DNA from: Chromatiales bacterium
GTDB taxonomy: Bacteria; Pseudomonadota; Gammaproteobacteria; Chromatiales; Chromatiaceae
DNA length: 63,062 nucleotides
NCBI GenBank assembly: GCA_028280505.1
Contig: JANQLO010000017.1
Location: forward strand, 1 to 63,062
Direction: 5' to 3'
Below the pieces are notes generated by a model. It made no database searches, was not told the DNA's origin, and saw nothing but the letters and a program-made list of their open reading frames with translations. Both the position numbers and the translations under genes were made by a program. Positions 47,094 through 57,447 of this stretch are shown in pieces. Each line of letters opens with the position of its first letter. The first letter of the stretch is position 1.

Positions 47094-49079
47094 TCAGGCC
47101 GCATTCAACTTGAGTCGCGCAATCCGTTGACGTAGAGCACCGATCTGTCGAGGATCACTGTGCCGGCCGTAACGCAACTGTACGTAGAGACGACTGATTG
47201 CGGTCAGCTCACTCGCTTGTTCCGGGAAGATGTCGGCCGCGCGCTGACATAAATCATACGGTCCCTGCCATGCCGGTGCTTCCATACCGGCACGTCGAAG
47301 TTTGTGTCGAAACTTATGCCAAAGTCGCGGAAGCGGATCGCCGCGTTTCGGTGCGGGCAAGCGGCTGATCAGATAGACCAGTGCAATCGCAAGCGTGCAA
47401 CCGACAAGCAATGCGATTGCCACATCCGTGCCGCGTAAGTGTCCGATGCCAAAATCTTTCAGCAGATGTCTCTGCCGGTGAAAATCGAAGCCGATCACCC
47501 AACGATGCCAACCGAAATCGACGGCATCGGCCAGCCAGACCGCTTCGCGCCATAGGCTGCCAAACAAACCGCGGGCGTCGGCTCGGAAAACGATCTGATC
47601 GTGATCCTGCGATAGGGCGCTATCGATCGGTTGCTCAATACGTTCCGGTGCAACCGCGGCGGTGGGATCGACCCGCCACCAGCCGAGCTCCGGCAGCCAG
47701 ACTTCGGTCCAGGCATGAGCGTCCGACTGTCGTACCACCCAATGGTCGGCATGTGGGTTCTTATCGCCGCCTTGATACCCGATAACCACCCGCGATGGGA
47801 CACCGCCCAGGCGCATCAGTAATGCGAAGCTGCCTGCATAGTGTTCACAAAACCCCCGCCGGGTTTCGAACAAAAAAGTATCAATGGGATCGCCACCCAA
47901 CCGTCCGGGCGATAACGTATAGACAAAGGGTTCGCGATTGAAATAGTCCAGTGCTTTTTGAATCAGCTGCATTGGTTCAGCGGCATCGGTTTCTGCCAGC
48001 CAATCGTTGACCAACGCACGTACGCGGGGCGACACCTGTTCCGGTAATTGTAAAGCGTGCTGGCGATCGATTGTGCTGAGTTCGAGCTGAAGATAATCCG
48101 GATCCGAGCCGGCGATATAGCTGAACCGTCGGTGCACCCGTTTTGCGCCGACCAGTGCATGGTTGCTGTTGATATGGCTCGATGGCGGTGCCTGGGTTAC
48201 GGTATCCAGGCCGAACAGCCAGTATTCGCCGGTTGGCTCCAGAGTGATCTCATAGCTTATCGGTGCTGCACTGATTTCATCGGTACGTGATGAACGTACG
48301 GGTCTTTGACCGGGTTGCCAGCGTTGCCCGTCGGTGTGCCAAAGCACCGGTCCGCGCCAGTAGCGTTGTGCCGGTATCGGTACCTGATCGGTAAAACTGA
48401 CTCGAAATGCGATTGCGTTCGAGCGGCTGAGTTCACCGATGCTGCCCAGGTTCATTTCGCCGCTTATGCCAGTGATCGCACGTTCGGTATCGATACCCCA
48501 TAAAGGTGTATGTAAGCGCGGGAACAGTAGAAAAATTACGAGTGCAAGCGGCAATGCGGCGGACAGCATTATGCCGGCTGCGCCTAATTGAGATTTTACA
48601 TCCGTTTTAACCCGACTCAGGCCGAGCTGCAGTGCAATCAGTATCGTGATCCCGATCAACAAATACCCAGCCAACCATAACGACTGGTTGTATAGAAACT
48701 GGGTGAGTGCCAGGAAGAAACCAAGAAACAAAGTGATATGAACATCGCGTCTGCTGCGCAGCTCCAGCAATTTCAGTCCGAGCATGCTGCCCAAGAGCGC
48801 AGTGCCGGTCAGACGACCGTCATGCAGGCCGGTACTGGAGATCACCAGAACAACCGCACCGACAGTCAGCAATATCAGGACGCTTCGCCCAGGCAAACGG
48901 TTAGGTTGATCGAGTGCCAGCAGGCGCCAGAGTAATGTGATGGCGAACAATCCCATGACGGCCGGGTGCAGGTTGGCCAAATGTGGCGCCATCATCAATG
49001 CCAGTACGGCCAGGAGGATAATAAGGAGCCGGCGTGGAATCGGCATTGTAGCCAGTGCGTCAATCATCACCTTGTCCAT
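47094..49079 (-). CDS. TgpA-type membrane transglutaminase-like protein
   Basis: A 661-residue inner-membrane protein. The first 190 residues contain about six hydrophobic helices (DUF3488-like). The periplasmic transglutaminase domain has RRGFCEHYAGSFALLMRLGG, a DAHAWTEVWLPELGWWRVDP block giving the Cys-His-Asp triad, and a final membrane helix before a cytoplasmic DUF4129-like tail. It resembles TgpA of Pseudomonas. Its gene overlaps the DUF58 gene by 20 bases and forms a cassette with the DUF58 and MoxR genes. The substrate is unknown. Confidence 0.9.
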   Translation of the reverse strand: MDKVMIDALATMPIPRRLLIILLAVLALMMAPHLANLHPAVMGLFAITLLWRLLALDQPNRLPGRSVLILLTVGAVVLVISSTGLHDGRLTGTALLGSMLGLKLLELRSRRDVHITLFLGFFLALTQFLYNQSLWLAGYLLIGITILIALQLGLSRVKTDVKSQLGAAGIMLSAALPLALVIFLLFPRLHTPLWGIDTERAITGISGEMNLGSIGELSRSNAIAFRVSFTDQVPIPAQRYWRGPVLWHTDGQRWQPGQRPVRSSRTDEISAAPISYEITLEPTGEYWLFGLDTVTQAPPSSHINSNHALVGAKRVHRRFSYIAGSDPDYLQLELSTIDRQHALQLPEQVSPRVRALVNDWLAETDAAEPMQLIQKALDYFNREPFVYTLSPGRLGGDPIDTFLFETRRGFCEHYAGSFALLMRLGGVPSRVVIGYQGGDKNPHADHWVVRQSDAHAWTEVWLPELGWWRVDPTAAVAPERIEQPIDSALSQDHDQIVFRADARGLFGSLWREAVWLADAVDFGWHRWVIGFDFHRQRHLLKDFGIGHLRGTDVAIALLVGCTLAIALVYLISRLPAPKRGDPLPRLWHKFRHKLRRAGMEAPAWQGPYDLCQRAADIFPEQASELTAISRLYVQLRYGRHSDPRQIGALRQRIARLKLNAA

Positions 49080-49995
49080 ACAAGGCCAGATGGCGTAGGC
49101 ATTGATGTTGCTGTCGGGGTCCGCTTCCCGGGCCGATAGTCATGGTCGGGGTACGCAAACCATAGATCAATCCATCGTTTTCCGCGTCGACGATCGCGCG
49201 CGTTAGTGCCGACAGGCGTGTTTCGGTGTTTTCACCCGGCGCGTGATCCCAATCGATCCACAATGGCGCCTGCGCTTCGCCGCTGAACAAGCGAGTGTTG
49301 AGATCGCGTTCCCGTGCATAGCTTTTCCAATCGATGCGTGCCGGTTGATCGCCCGGCTGATAGGCACGTAATCCGGCGAAGTCTTCATTGCCGGTTCCGC
49401 GTTCGCCACCGACGGTATGTTCACCCGTGTCGCCGGGACGTGTCCAAGTCTTACCTGCTCGCGGATAGACCAGGATCGGTTTCTCACAAATGACATAGCA
49501 CCAAGCACGGAAAAGGCCCAAGGGGTAGCGTGTGCTTAATACTAGACGAGGCGGTTGATGCTGCCCGCGGTTAAGGCCGGCGAGCGGCAGTTGCATGTCC
49601 ACCGCGGTGTCGATGGGTATATCGACGATGCATGGCTCGCCTTTATCGAACATTAGCTGTACGGCCGGGCGTTCCCGTCCCTCGCCATTCAAGCGCACAA
49701 TGAACTTGACGGTATCGCCGGCAAACACCGGAGATGCGCCTTCGCAGCGCAATGTCAGTCCACGCAGATTACGCCAGGTTAGATAGATGGTATTGCCACC
49801 GAGCCCGGCGAGCAGAAAGGTCAGCAGATGCGCCGGGTTGTTGCCGTAGTTGACAGCGCCGAGCAACATCAGAAACAACAACGCGGCGAATACCAAACCG
49901 TAGCGGGTCGGCAATATATAGATTCGGCGGGCACCGATAGCGGCACGACCCTGTCGGTCGGCGCGTTCGATCCGGACCCAGTCGGCAAAAGCCAT
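49060..49995 (-). CDS. DUF58 domain protein
   Basis: A 311-residue protein with two N-terminal hydrophobic segments (GLVFAALLFLMLLGAVNYG region) and the DUF58 signature FAGLRAYQPGDQPARIDWKS in the second half, a von Willebrand A-related region. It is usually partnered by MoxR ATPases in chaperone-like complexes. It lies between the MoxR gene and the TgpA gene, 18 bases and -20 bases away. Confidence 0.93.
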   Translation of the reverse strand: MAFADWVRIERADRQGRAAIGARRIYILPTRYGLVFAALLFLMLLGAVNYGNNPAHLLTFLLAGLGGNTIYLTWRNLRGLTLRCEGASPVFAGDTVKFIVRLNGEGRERPAVQLMFDKGEPCIVDIPIDTAVDMQLPLAGLNRGQHQPPRLVLSTRYPLGLFRAWCYVICEKPILVYPRAGKTWTRPGDTGEHTVGGERGTGNEDFAGLRAYQPGDQPARIDWKSYARERDLNTRLFSGEAQAPLWIDWDHAPGENTETRLSALTRAIVDAENDGLIYGLRTPTMTIGPGSGPRQQHQCLRHLALYGQGDD

Positions 49996-50013
49996 GGCAG
50001 ATCGTGGCTCGGC

Positions 50014-50958
50014 TTAGGGAATGCCGACCGTTTCGATCAGCGTCCGCAGCGTATCGCCGTCGTCGCTATCGAGGGTATTCAATCGATGCCCGGCCACGGC
50101 AGGCAACACGGCCTGGATGTCTTCGGGCACAACCTGCGCTCTGCCTTCGATCATTGCCCAGGCGCGCGCGGCACGTAACAGTGCCAGTCCGGCACGCGGC
50201 GACAGACCGATTTCCCAATGTGGCGAGTTACGGGTTGCGTGCAGCAATGCCTGCACGTAGTCCAGTAGCGCCGGCGCAACATGGACATGATCGACGGCTG
50301 CCTGCCAATCGCACAGGGTTGTGGAATCGATCCGCGGTACGACTTGCTTCAGTAGTGTTCGGCGGTCCCCGCCGGCCAGCAGGTGACGCTCGGCTGCCGC
50401 GTCCGGGTAGCCGATGCTGATACGCATCAGAAAACGGTCGAGCTGTGATTCGGGTAGACCAAAGGTGCCGATCTGATGGCGGGGGTTCTGTGTCGCAATA
50501 ACAAAAAATGGTTCGGGTAACTCGCGGGTTTCACCATCGGCGGTCACCTGGCGTTCTTCCATCGCCTCGAGCAGCGCACTCTGGGTCTTGGGCGTTGCCC
50601 GATTGATTTCGTCGGCCAATATGAGCTGGGCGAATACCGGCCCCGGGTGAAAATGAAATCGGCCTTCCTCGCGGTCGTAAATTGACACGCCCAGGATGTC
50701 CGCGGGCAGCATGTCGGCGGTGAACTGGATGCGCTGGAAATCCAAACCGAGCAGGCGGGCCAGTACATGCGCTAGCGTTGTCTTGCCAACCCCGGGAACG
50801 TCTTCAATCAACAGATGACCGCCGGCCAATACACAAGTCAACGCCAGGCGTACCGCCTGTGGATTGCCGACCAGCAGGCGTCCTGCATCATCCAGCACCT
50901 GACCGAGCATCGTGTGATCGACGGGCGCGCCCCGGGTACTTGCTAAGGCATCTTGCAT
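50014..50958 (-). CDS. MoxR-family AAA+ ATPase
   Basis: A 314-residue cytoplasmic ATPase. Walker A is IEDVPGVGKTTLAHVLARL, Walker B LILADEINRATPKTQSALLE, and ATQNPRHQIGTFGLPESQLD follows with the sensor residues. MoxR proteins assist folding or metal insertion in partner complexes. It is the first gene of the MoxR-DUF58-TgpA cassette on the minus strand. Confidence 0.95.
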   Translation of the reverse strand: MQDALASTRGAPVDHTMLGQVLDDAGRLLVGNPQAVRLALTCVLAGGHLLIEDVPGVGKTTLAHVLARLLGLDFQRIQFTADMLPADILGVSIYDREEGRFHFHPGPVFAQLILADEINRATPKTQSALLEAMEERQVTADGETRELPEPFFVIATQNPRHQIGTFGLPESQLDRFLMRISIGYPDAAAERHLLAGGDRRTLLKQVVPRIDSTTLCDWQAAVDHVHVAPALLDYVQALLHATRNSPHWEIGLSPRAGLALLRAARAWAMIEGRAQVVPEDIQAVLPAVAGHRLNTLDSDDGDTLRTLIETVGIP

Positions 50959-51069
50959 ATTGCGTATGTCCGTTCACGGTCGGTGACTGGAGATTCATCG
51001 GCGCCCGTGCGGGTTTCTGCAGCCGCGCACCGCCGTCCTGTGACGCGGTTCGCCGCAGTCCCCGGACAC

Positions 51070-51594
51070 TCATTCGGCAAGCAGTGCGCGAATTTGTTCC
51101 TCGATACGCCGCGCGCGGGCGTCACCGGCGTGGGTTTCGCCCACGTGCAGATAACGAATAATGCCTTGTTTGTCGACCAGATAGAACGCCGGCCAGTAAC
51201 GATTGCCCAGCGCCTGCCAGTAAGCGAAGTCATTGTCCATCATCACCGGGTGCTGCAACCCGAATTCACGAATTTTGGCCCTGACACGCTCGGGATCGCG
51301 CTCGTGGTCGAATTCGGGGCTGTGGACACCGATCACCTGAAAGGCCTGATCAGCGAGGTCGGTTTCCAGCATCTTCAACCAAGGAAAGGAGCGATAGCAG
51401 TTCCAGCAATCGAAAGTCCAAACATCGATCAGCAAAACCTTGCCTTTCAACTCTTGGGTCGTCAGCGGCGAGCTGTTGAACCAATGTGCAGGGTCGCCAG
51501 TTGTGAATGCCGGGAGCGGTCGCTGCTCTAACGACTGCGCGCAACCGACGGCTGCAATCAGCAGCATGAACAAGAGCCAGCGTGTCCTGATCAT
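51070..51594 (-). CDS. TlpA-like thioredoxin-fold lipoprotein
   Basis: A 174-residue lipoprotein (lipobox AAVGC, cleavage at residue 18). The redox site reads WTFDCWNCYRSFPWL, a CxxC with Trp-Asn between the cysteines. GVHSPEFDHERDPERVR and the cis-Pro YWPAFYLVDKQGIIRY follow. Such proteins reduce or exchange disulfides at the envelope, for example in cytochrome c assembly. The gene is divergent from mnmG. Confidence 0.9.
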   Translation of the reverse strand: MIRTRWLLFMLLIAAVGCAQSLEQRPLPAFTTGDPAHWFNSSPLTTQELKGKVLLIDVWTFDCWNCYRSFPWLKMLETDLADQAFQVIGVHSPEFDHERDPERVRAKIREFGLQHPVMMDNDFAYWQALGNRYWPAFYLVDKQGIIRYLHVGETHAGDARARRIEEQIRALLAE

Positions 51595-51717
51595 TGTCCC
51601 ATCCTCTGTTATGACGCCTCCAACAAAGACCGTGTGGCCATGTGTGACATTTCGCCCTTACCGTATCTGTCGTGGCTGATCTAAAATGGATGGCTGAGTT
51701 TTCAGAGGTTTAGCCGA

Positions 51718-53592
51718 ATGTTTCATGCGCAAAGCTACGATGTGATCGTGGTGGGCGGAGGCCACGCCGGCAGCGAGGCGGCTTTGGCGTCTGCGCGCAT
51801 GGGTGCGCGCACCTTGCTGCTCACGCACAGTATCGAGACGCTGGGCTCGATGAGCTGCAATCCGGCGATTGGCGGTATCGGTAAGGGGCATCTGGTCAAG
51901 GAGGTCGATGCGCTCGGCGGCCTGATGGCGCGTGCGGCCGACCGCGGTGGCATTCAGTTTCGCAGGCTGAACTCGCGCAAAGGGCCGGCCGTACGGGCGA
52001 CCCGCGCCCAAGCCGACCGGGCCTTGTACAAAGCGGCGGTGCGTAACGCCTTGCAGGACGAGCCGAACCTGGACCTGTTCCAACAGGCGGTTGACGACCT
52101 CATTGTCGAGGGTGAGCGGGTAACCGGCGTGGTCACCCAGATGGGCCTGCACTTTCACGCCCGCGCTGTGGTGCTGACCGTCGGTACCTTTCTCGGTGGA
52201 CGCATCCATGTCGGCCTGGAGAATTATCCCGGGGGTCGGGCGGGTGATCCGCCGAGCAATGTGCTGGCGAGCCGCTTGCGTGAATTGCCGTTCAATGTCG
52301 AACGTCTCAAGACCGGTACACCGCCGCGTATCGACTGCCGCACTATTGATTTCGGCCAACTGGAAGTCCAGCCGGGCGACGATCCGGAACCCGTGTTTTC
52401 CTTCATGGGAAGCCGTGCCGATCATCCGCGTCAGGTGCCTTGCCACATCACTCGGACCAATGTCGAGACACATGAGATCATTCGCGGGGGTATGTCGCGC
52501 TCGCCAATGTATACCGGTGTCATCGAAGGCACAGGTCCACGTTATTGTCCGTCGATCGAGGACAAAGTGGTACGCTTTGCCGACAAGAGCTCGCACCAGA
52601 TCTTCATCGAGCCCGAGGGCCTGGACAGCCACGAGGTCTACCCTAACGGTATCTCGACCTCGCTACCGTTCGACGTGCAGTGGGCCATGGTGCGCTCGAT
52701 GCGGGGTTTCGAACAGGCCCGTATCACCCGGCCGGGTTATGCGATCGAATACGATTTCTTCGACCCGCGCGATCTGCAGGCTTCGCTCGAGACCAAGTTC
52801 ATCCGGGGCCTGTTCTTCGCCGGCCAAATCAACGGCACCACCGGTTATGAGGAGGCTGCGGCCCAGGGCCTGCTCGCTGGCCTGAATGCCGTGCGCCAGG
52901 TGCAGGAGCGCGAGCCCTGGTCGCCGCGTCGCGATCAGGCCTATCTTGGGGTTCTGGTCGACGATCTGGTCACCCGTGGCACCCAAGAACCTTATCGCAT
53001 GTTTACGTCGCGCGCCGAATATCGGCTGTTGTTGCGTGAAGACAATGCGGATCTACGCCTGACCGAACTCGGGCGCGAGCTCGGCCTGGTCGGTGACGAA
53101 CAATGGGCGGTGTTCGATGCCAAGCGCGAGGCGATCGAGCGTGAGCGCCAACGCTTGCATGATACTTGGGTACGGCCGTCACAGTTGGATGGCCAAACCG
53201 CGTGTGCCGCATTGGGTGATCCGCTGCGCAAAGAGGCTCGTGCGCTCGATTTGATTGCCCGGCCACAGGCCAGCTATGCCAGCGTTACGGCATTACCCGG
53301 TGTCGGGACCGCGGTCGATGACCCTGGGGTTTGCGAACAAATCGAAATCCAGGCCAAGTACGCGGGCTATATCGATCGGCAACGCGATGAGATCGAGCGT
53401 GCCCGCAACAACGAGGCTTTACGTTTGCCGCAGGGATTGGATTTCACCCAGGTAAAGGGATTGTCATCCGAAGTACGCGAAAAACTCTCCCGCCATCGAC
53501 CGGAGACCATCGGCCAAGCCGGACGCATCCCAGGCGTTACCCCGGCTGCAGTCTCACTGTTGCTGATCCATCTAAAGAAGAAATCGGCCTGA
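51718..53592 (+). CDS. mnmG: tRNA modification enzyme MnmG (GidA)
   Basis: A 624-residue FAD protein partnering MnmE in tRNA wobble uridine modification. The FAD motif [20 protein letters not shown] is N-terminal. [11 protein letters not shown], the [17 protein letters not shown] signature and the C-terminal helical domain with [20 protein letters not shown] are present. The length is normal. A minus-strand cassette separates it from mnmE, as in many gammaproteobacteria. Confidence 0.98.
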   Translation: MFHAQSYDVIVVGGGHAGSEAALASARMGARTLLLTHSIETLGSMSCNPAIGGIGKGHLVKEVDALGGLMARAADRGGIQFRRLNSRKGPAVRATRAQADRALYKAAVRNALQDEPNLDLFQQAVDDLIVEGERVTGVVTQMGLHFHARAVVLTVGTFLGGRIHVGLENYPGGRAGDPPSNVLASRLRELPFNVERLKTGTPPRIDCRTIDFGQLEVQPGDDPEPVFSFMGSRADHPRQVPCHITRTNVETHEIIRGGMSRSPMYTGVIEGTGPRYCPSIEDKVVRFADKSSHQIFIEPEGLDSHEVYPNGISTSLPFDVQWAMVRSMRGFEQARITRPGYAIEYDFFDPRDLQASLETKFIRGLFFAGQINGTTGYEEAAAQGLLAGLNAVRQVQEREPWSPRRDQAYLGVLVDDLVTRGTQEPYRMFTSRAEYRLLLREDNADLRLTELGRELGLVGDEQWAVFDAKREAIERERQRLHDTWVRPSQLDGQTACAALGDPLRKEARALDLIARPQASYASVTALPGVGTAVDDPGVCEQIEIQAKYAGYIDRQRDEIERARNNEALRLPQGLDFTQVKGLSSEVREKLSRHRPETIGQAGRIPGVTPAAVSLLLIHLKKKSA

Positions 53593-53652
53593 TTTATTTT
53601 TGTCGCTTTAACCCGCTATAGTCGATGCGCCGAATGCATGTGGAGACATGCT

Positions 53653-54567
53653 ATGAATGCTAAACAGGGGTCTTTTTGTTTTGAGCAATTGCACGTGGAT
53701 GTCGCGCGCAATACTACCGACGATTTCAATCCCTTTCATGATCCGAAACGTTGGCAGCTGATTCGCGACAATCCTTTCGGTTCCACTATCGTGCTGGGTT
53801 TTCAGACCGAATTTTTGGTTAGCGATCAGGTGGCGCACATGCGTCGAGACAGCGGCGATGATGTACGCATCACCGAGCACGGTTTACATTTCAGTAACTA
53901 CGAATTTCGTTTTGTCGGTGCCCTACTGCCGGGCGAGCGCTTCGATGTCGAGATTCGCAAGACGGTCGACAAGACGGCTGACGGTGGTGGCCTTTCCAAT
54001 CGGGTGATCGTACGCAAGGATGACGGACAAGCCGTATTGCTCGGTACCCAGAGCGAAACGGAGTCACCGCGTTTTCTCGCCGATACCGTGCCGGTGAATG
54101 TGCCGCCATTGGCATCTTTGCCCGATCGCCGGCGCATCGACGGTACACCCTATTTCCTCAAACGCAAGTTTCTCACCACCAGTAACGGTAAGAATTTCGT
54201 CCTGGCCGGTCTTGGGGTGCAACAGGATTATTTCGACGAACTCGACGAGTTCGTGTCGTTTCCACCGATGTTCACAGCGGCGCTGCTATCTTGCGGATTG
54301 CTCGAACAGGCCTGGCAGCAGGGTTATGATTTCCTGGCCGATCCGGTGGTTTACACCAGCCACCAAATCTCGGTCGATCGTCGCTTGCAGCAAAAGTTGC
54401 GTAGTAACGATCGACTGCATCTATTGATCGACGGGCCGTCGAACGAGTCCTCGAGTAGCGGGGGTTCGGCAGTCGATGCGATGCAGAACTATCGCGTGTT
54501 CGGATTGGTTGCCGACGAACAAGTCCTCTTTCGTGCCAAGGTGCAACTGGCGATGCTGCATGGTTGA
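53653..54567 (+). CDS. MaoC-like double hotdog protein
   Basis: A 304-residue protein, starting at the ATG at 53653 with GGAG seven bases upstream. The N-terminal half shows the hydratase-2-like pattern TDDFNPFHDP, followed by VLGFQTEFLVSDQV, and the second half has a similar strand pattern (YTSHQISVDRRLQQKLR), suggesting two hotdog folds. No other catalytic residues could be assigned with certainty. It may act on an acyl-CoA or acyl-carrier thioester, but its position after mnmG gives no clue. Confidence 0.65.
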   Translation: MNAKQGSFCFEQLHVDVARNTTDDFNPFHDPKRWQLIRDNPFGSTIVLGFQTEFLVSDQVAHMRRDSGDDVRITEHGLHFSNYEFRFVGALLPGERFDVEIRKTVDKTADGGGLSNRVIVRKDDGQAVLLGTQSETESPRFLADTVPVNVPPLASLPDRRRIDGTPYFLKRKFLTTSNGKNFVLAGLGVQQDYFDELDEFVSFPPMFTAALLSCGLLEQAWQQGYDFLADPVVYTSHQISVDRRLQQKLRSNDRLHLLIDGPSNESSSSGGSAVDAMQNYRVFGLVADEQVLFRAKVQLAMLHG

Positions 54568-54580
54568 GTATCGGCGCAGG

Positions 54581-55762
54581 TCAGGCGTCCTGGCGTGCGA
54601 CAGCGACGTTAGAAAACAGGGTCTCCCGGCCGCTCTGCGGTTGATTGGGAATCAATCTTGCCAACAAGAGTGAACCGAAGGCCATTGCCGCACCCAGCAG
54701 AAATACCGCGGCGTACCATTGAATCCAGATAAAACCGAAAATCACGGGGATCATCACGGCGGCGACATGGTTGATGGTAAACGAGACCCCGGCGGTCGAC
54801 GCGATATCATGCGGGTCGGCGATTTTCTTGAAGTAGCTTTCTATCGCGATCGCCATGGCGAACAACAAGTGATCGATGACGTAAAGCAAACCGGCCAGCC
54901 AAGCCTGATCGACAAAAGCATAGGCGATAAAGATAACGATTAGGCCGAGGTATTCGAAGGTCAATGCACGGCGTTCACCCCAATGTGCCACCAAACGCCC
55001 GATACGTGGTGCGGCCCAGGTGTTGATCACATGATTGGCTAGAAACAATAATGCGATATTGGATGCACTAAAGCCGAATTTTTCGACCATTAAAAAACCG
55101 GCGAATACGATGAAGATTTGGCGTCGCGCACCGCTCATCAGCGTCAGTGCGTAATACAGCCAATAACGCTGCCGAAACACCAAATGCTTGTGTTGCGGGA
55201 CGACATGTGAAAAGCGGGGAAAGGCACGCCATGCCCAAAAAGCGATCAGCATGGCGCCGCTGCCCGCGATCAAGAACAACCACTGATAGTCAATCTGCCA
55301 AACTTCCAGTCCGATCCAGATAGCGCCGAAAACCAGGATGGCGGCATAGGAACGTGCTGCGGACAGTCGACCCAGGGTAATCGCGGTCCGTTCTTGTTCG
55401 ACCCATTGTAAGGCGAGGGATTTTTGTAACGTAAAGAAATAATGGAAGCCGATCGACATCAGCACCGTGGTCGCATAGAAGGCGTACTCTTGCGGGAAAA
55501 AGCCGGTAAAAGCGACCCCGAGCCCCAGGACGGCAATCGAGAGCATGGCAAACGCCTGCTCGCGGATGAACAGCAACAGGAAGACCGTGGTAAAGGCAAG
55601 AAAGCCGGGTACTTCGCGCAGGCTCTGTAAGATGCCGATCTCGACACCGCCGAAGCCGGCTTGTTCGACCGCAAAGTTGTTGAGTAGGGTATGCCATGCG
55701 GCGAAGGCCAGTGATGCGGCAAAGCTCAGCAACCAAAGAAAGCGTTCGGGCGTGCTGGGCAT
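54581..55762 (-). CDS. MFS transporter
   Basis: A 393-residue membrane protein with about twelve helices, beginning RFLWLLSFAASLAFAAWHTL. The short conserved loop after the second helix and the long cytoplasmic loop in the middle suit a major facilitator. An MSGARRQIFIVFAGFLMV segment at the seventh helix is typical of a subgroup with unknown substrate. It is convergent with the MaoC-like gene and on the same strand as the GST gene. Confidence 0.85.
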   Translation of the reverse strand: MPSTPERFLWLLSFAASLAFAAWHTLLNNFAVEQAGFGGVEIGILQSLREVPGFLAFTTVFLLLFIREQAFAMLSIAVLGLGVAFTGFFPQEYAFYATTVLMSIGFHYFFTLQKSLALQWVEQERTAITLGRLSAARSYAAILVFGAIWIGLEVWQIDYQWLFLIAGSGAMLIAFWAWRAFPRFSHVVPQHKHLVFRQRYWLYYALTLMSGARRQIFIVFAGFLMVEKFGFSASNIALLFLANHVINTWAAPRIGRLVAHWGERRALTFEYLGLIVIFIAYAFVDQAWLAGLLYVIDHLLFAMAIAIESYFKKIADPHDIASTAGVSFTINHVAAVMIPVIFGFIWIQWYAAVFLLGAAMAFGSLLLARLIPNQPQSGRETLFSNVAVARQDA

Positions 55763-55773
55763 GGTCGAGGTCG

Positions 55774-56385
55774 TCAGGCCCGTTGTGCCTGTTTACGCGC
55801 AGGGCGAGTCAAACAGCGCTCAAGCCAGGCAGCCAAATGTGGATAGTCTTTAAGCGATACGCGTGCGGGTTTACACCAGACAAAAACCGATGCGACGTTT
55901 AGGTCGGCGACACAGAAGCGGTCGTCAACCAAGTATTCGCGTTCGGCCAAGGCTTGATCGAGTACCCGAAAGGGTTTGGTCAGGGCGTTGAGGTTGCGCT
56001 TTGCTTTGTCCGCGTCGCGCTTGGTCTCAGGTAACACGCGCCCGTGCATCAGTACGGTCAATAACGCATGCTCGACCTCGGTCATGACCCAGAACGACCA
56101 TTGCCAGGCGAGTGCCTCGCCCTCGACCGAGTCCGGCCACAAGCCGGTGTCGGCACCATAGCGTCGCGCCAGATAAAGATTGATCGCCATTGATTCCCAC
56201 AGTACCAAATTGCCGTCGACCAGGGTCGGCACCCGCCCGTTCGGATTGAGGGTGCGGTACTCCGTTTGCTTGAGCGCATCACCGTGAAAGTCGAGTGGAA
56301 CATGCTCGAACGGCAAATCGAGTTCCTTGAGCAGCCAAAGCGGGCGAAAAGCGCGTGATTGGGTAATACCGTAAAGTTTAATCAT
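55774..56385 (-). CDS. Glutathione S-transferase family protein
   Basis: A 203-residue protein with an N-terminal thioredoxin-like domain (IKLYGITQSRAFRPLWLLKE, then NPNGRVPTLVDGNLVLWESM) and a C-terminal helical domain with YLVDDRFCVADLNVASVF. The glutathione-binding Pro-Thr and Glu-Ser residues are present, so it is likely active in glutathione conjugation or reduction. It ends 11 bases before the MFS gene. Confidence 0.93.
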   Translation of the reverse strand: MIKLYGITQSRAFRPLWLLKELDLPFEHVPLDFHGDALKQTEYRTLNPNGRVPTLVDGNLVLWESMAINLYLARRYGADTGLWPDSVEGEALAWQWSFWVMTEVEHALLTVLMHGRVLPETKRDADKAKRNLNALTKPFRVLDQALAEREYLVDDRFCVADLNVASVFVWCKPARVSLKDYPHLAAWLERCLTRPARKQAQRA

Positions 56386-56450
56386 AACGGGGTACCTTGC
56401 GGGAACAGGAAATCATCATAGACTCACCTTGCCTTAGGTAGAATCCCGAT

Positions 56451-57104
56451 ATGACGACACGGATAGAGATCGACCCTGCCTGGCCACAGCAGCTTGAACA
56501 GGGGTTGTCGGCGATGATGGCCGAATTGAGCCAGGGACAGCGTGACGCCCTGCTGGGTTATCTTGCGCTGCTGGCGAAGTGGAACCGCAGCTATAACCTC
56601 ACTGCCGTGCGCGACAAGACGCTGATGGTGCGGCGTCAGCTCCTTGACAGTCTGTCGATTCTCCCCTGGGTTGATCGCGGTCCGGTGTTGGATGTCGGTA
56701 CCGGGCCCGGATTGCCGGGCTTGCCCTTGGCGATCGCGCGGCCCGATCTGATTTTTTCGCTGCTCGACAGCAACGGCAAGAAAACCCGTTTCGTGCAACA
56801 GGCGGTCGGTGAACTGGGCCTGACCAATGTCGAGGTGATCAAAGCGCGTGTCGAACAGCTCGATCGACCGGGATACTATGCATGCATTCTTTCGCGTGCC
56901 TTTTCCACCTTGCCCGAAATAATCGAGCGTACACGTTCCCTGCTGACTGACGATGGTCGTTGGTTGGCAATGAAAGGTGCCATGCCCGAGGGTGAACTGA
57001 ATGCCTTGTCGGCCCGTGTCGCCGGTGTTACCCACGAGGCTGCTGTGCTGGACGTACCCGGCGAGCAGGCGCAACGCCACCTGATTGTTTTACGTCCGGT
57101 CTGA
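56451..57104 (+). CDS. rsmG: 16S rRNA (guanine-527-N7)-methyltransferase RsmG
   Basis: A 217-residue Rossmann methyltransferase. It has KWNRSYNLTAVRD and the SAM-binding motif VLDVGTGPGLPGLPLAI. It modifies G527 of 16S rRNA, whose loss causes streptomycin tolerance. It normally sits just before parA; here a chemoreceptor gene separates them. Confidence 0.96.
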   Translation: MTTRIEIDPAWPQQLEQGLSAMMAELSQGQRDALLGYLALLAKWNRSYNLTAVRDKTLMVRRQLLDSLSILPWVDRGPVLDVGTGPGLPGLPLAIARPDLIFSLLDSNGKKTRFVQQAVGELGLTNVEVIKARVEQLDRPGYYACILSRAFSTLPEIIERTRSLLTDDGRWLAMKGAMPEGELNALSARVAGVTHEAAVLDVPGEQAQRHLIVLRPV

Positions 57105-57447
57105 TATGCGCCGAAGGCTATGAACAACAGAGTTCGCCACGTTGTTTACATCATGTCTTTGGATCGCTTCGTGATGGTATGCGGCGTACTGCCCCAACGG
57201 CGTGTTTTCCACGGCATCGAACGCGTGATGGGCATACGTCATCCCTAAATCCGAGTAAATTCGTCAAGAAATGAACTCGCAAAAGTCCCCGGTTGTTTCC
57301 TAAAGCCTTCGCCTTATTGGCCGATTAACCGGATGTCAAGAACCTAGCCGAGGTTGTCAAAATCCGGATTGGAATTCCGGAAAAAGGATCAAAAAGACGT
57401 ACGTGGGCGGTCTGTGTAATGCCCGCGATAGATGAAGGATGACAGCC
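57105..57447. promoter_or_regulatory. Upstream region of the chemoreceptor gene
   Basis: A 343-base gap. Apart from the sigma-28-like promoter (57301-57327) and the ribosome site before the MCP start, nothing was recognised: no hairpin terminator for rsmG and no convincing gene on either strand. Confidence 0.5.
57301..57327 (+). promoter_or_regulatory. Sigma-28 (FliA) type promoter of the chemoreceptor
   Basis: TAAAGCCT, an 11-base spacer, then GCCGATTA. The consensus is TAAAGTTT-N11-GCCGATAA. Spacing and both elements agree, with three or four mismatches in total. It would place the gene in the late flagellar regulon. Confidence 0.75.

Noticed and set aside
51658-52632. 324-codon frame opposite mnmG
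   Set aside because: Antisense shadow of a strongly conserved gene; no family pattern.
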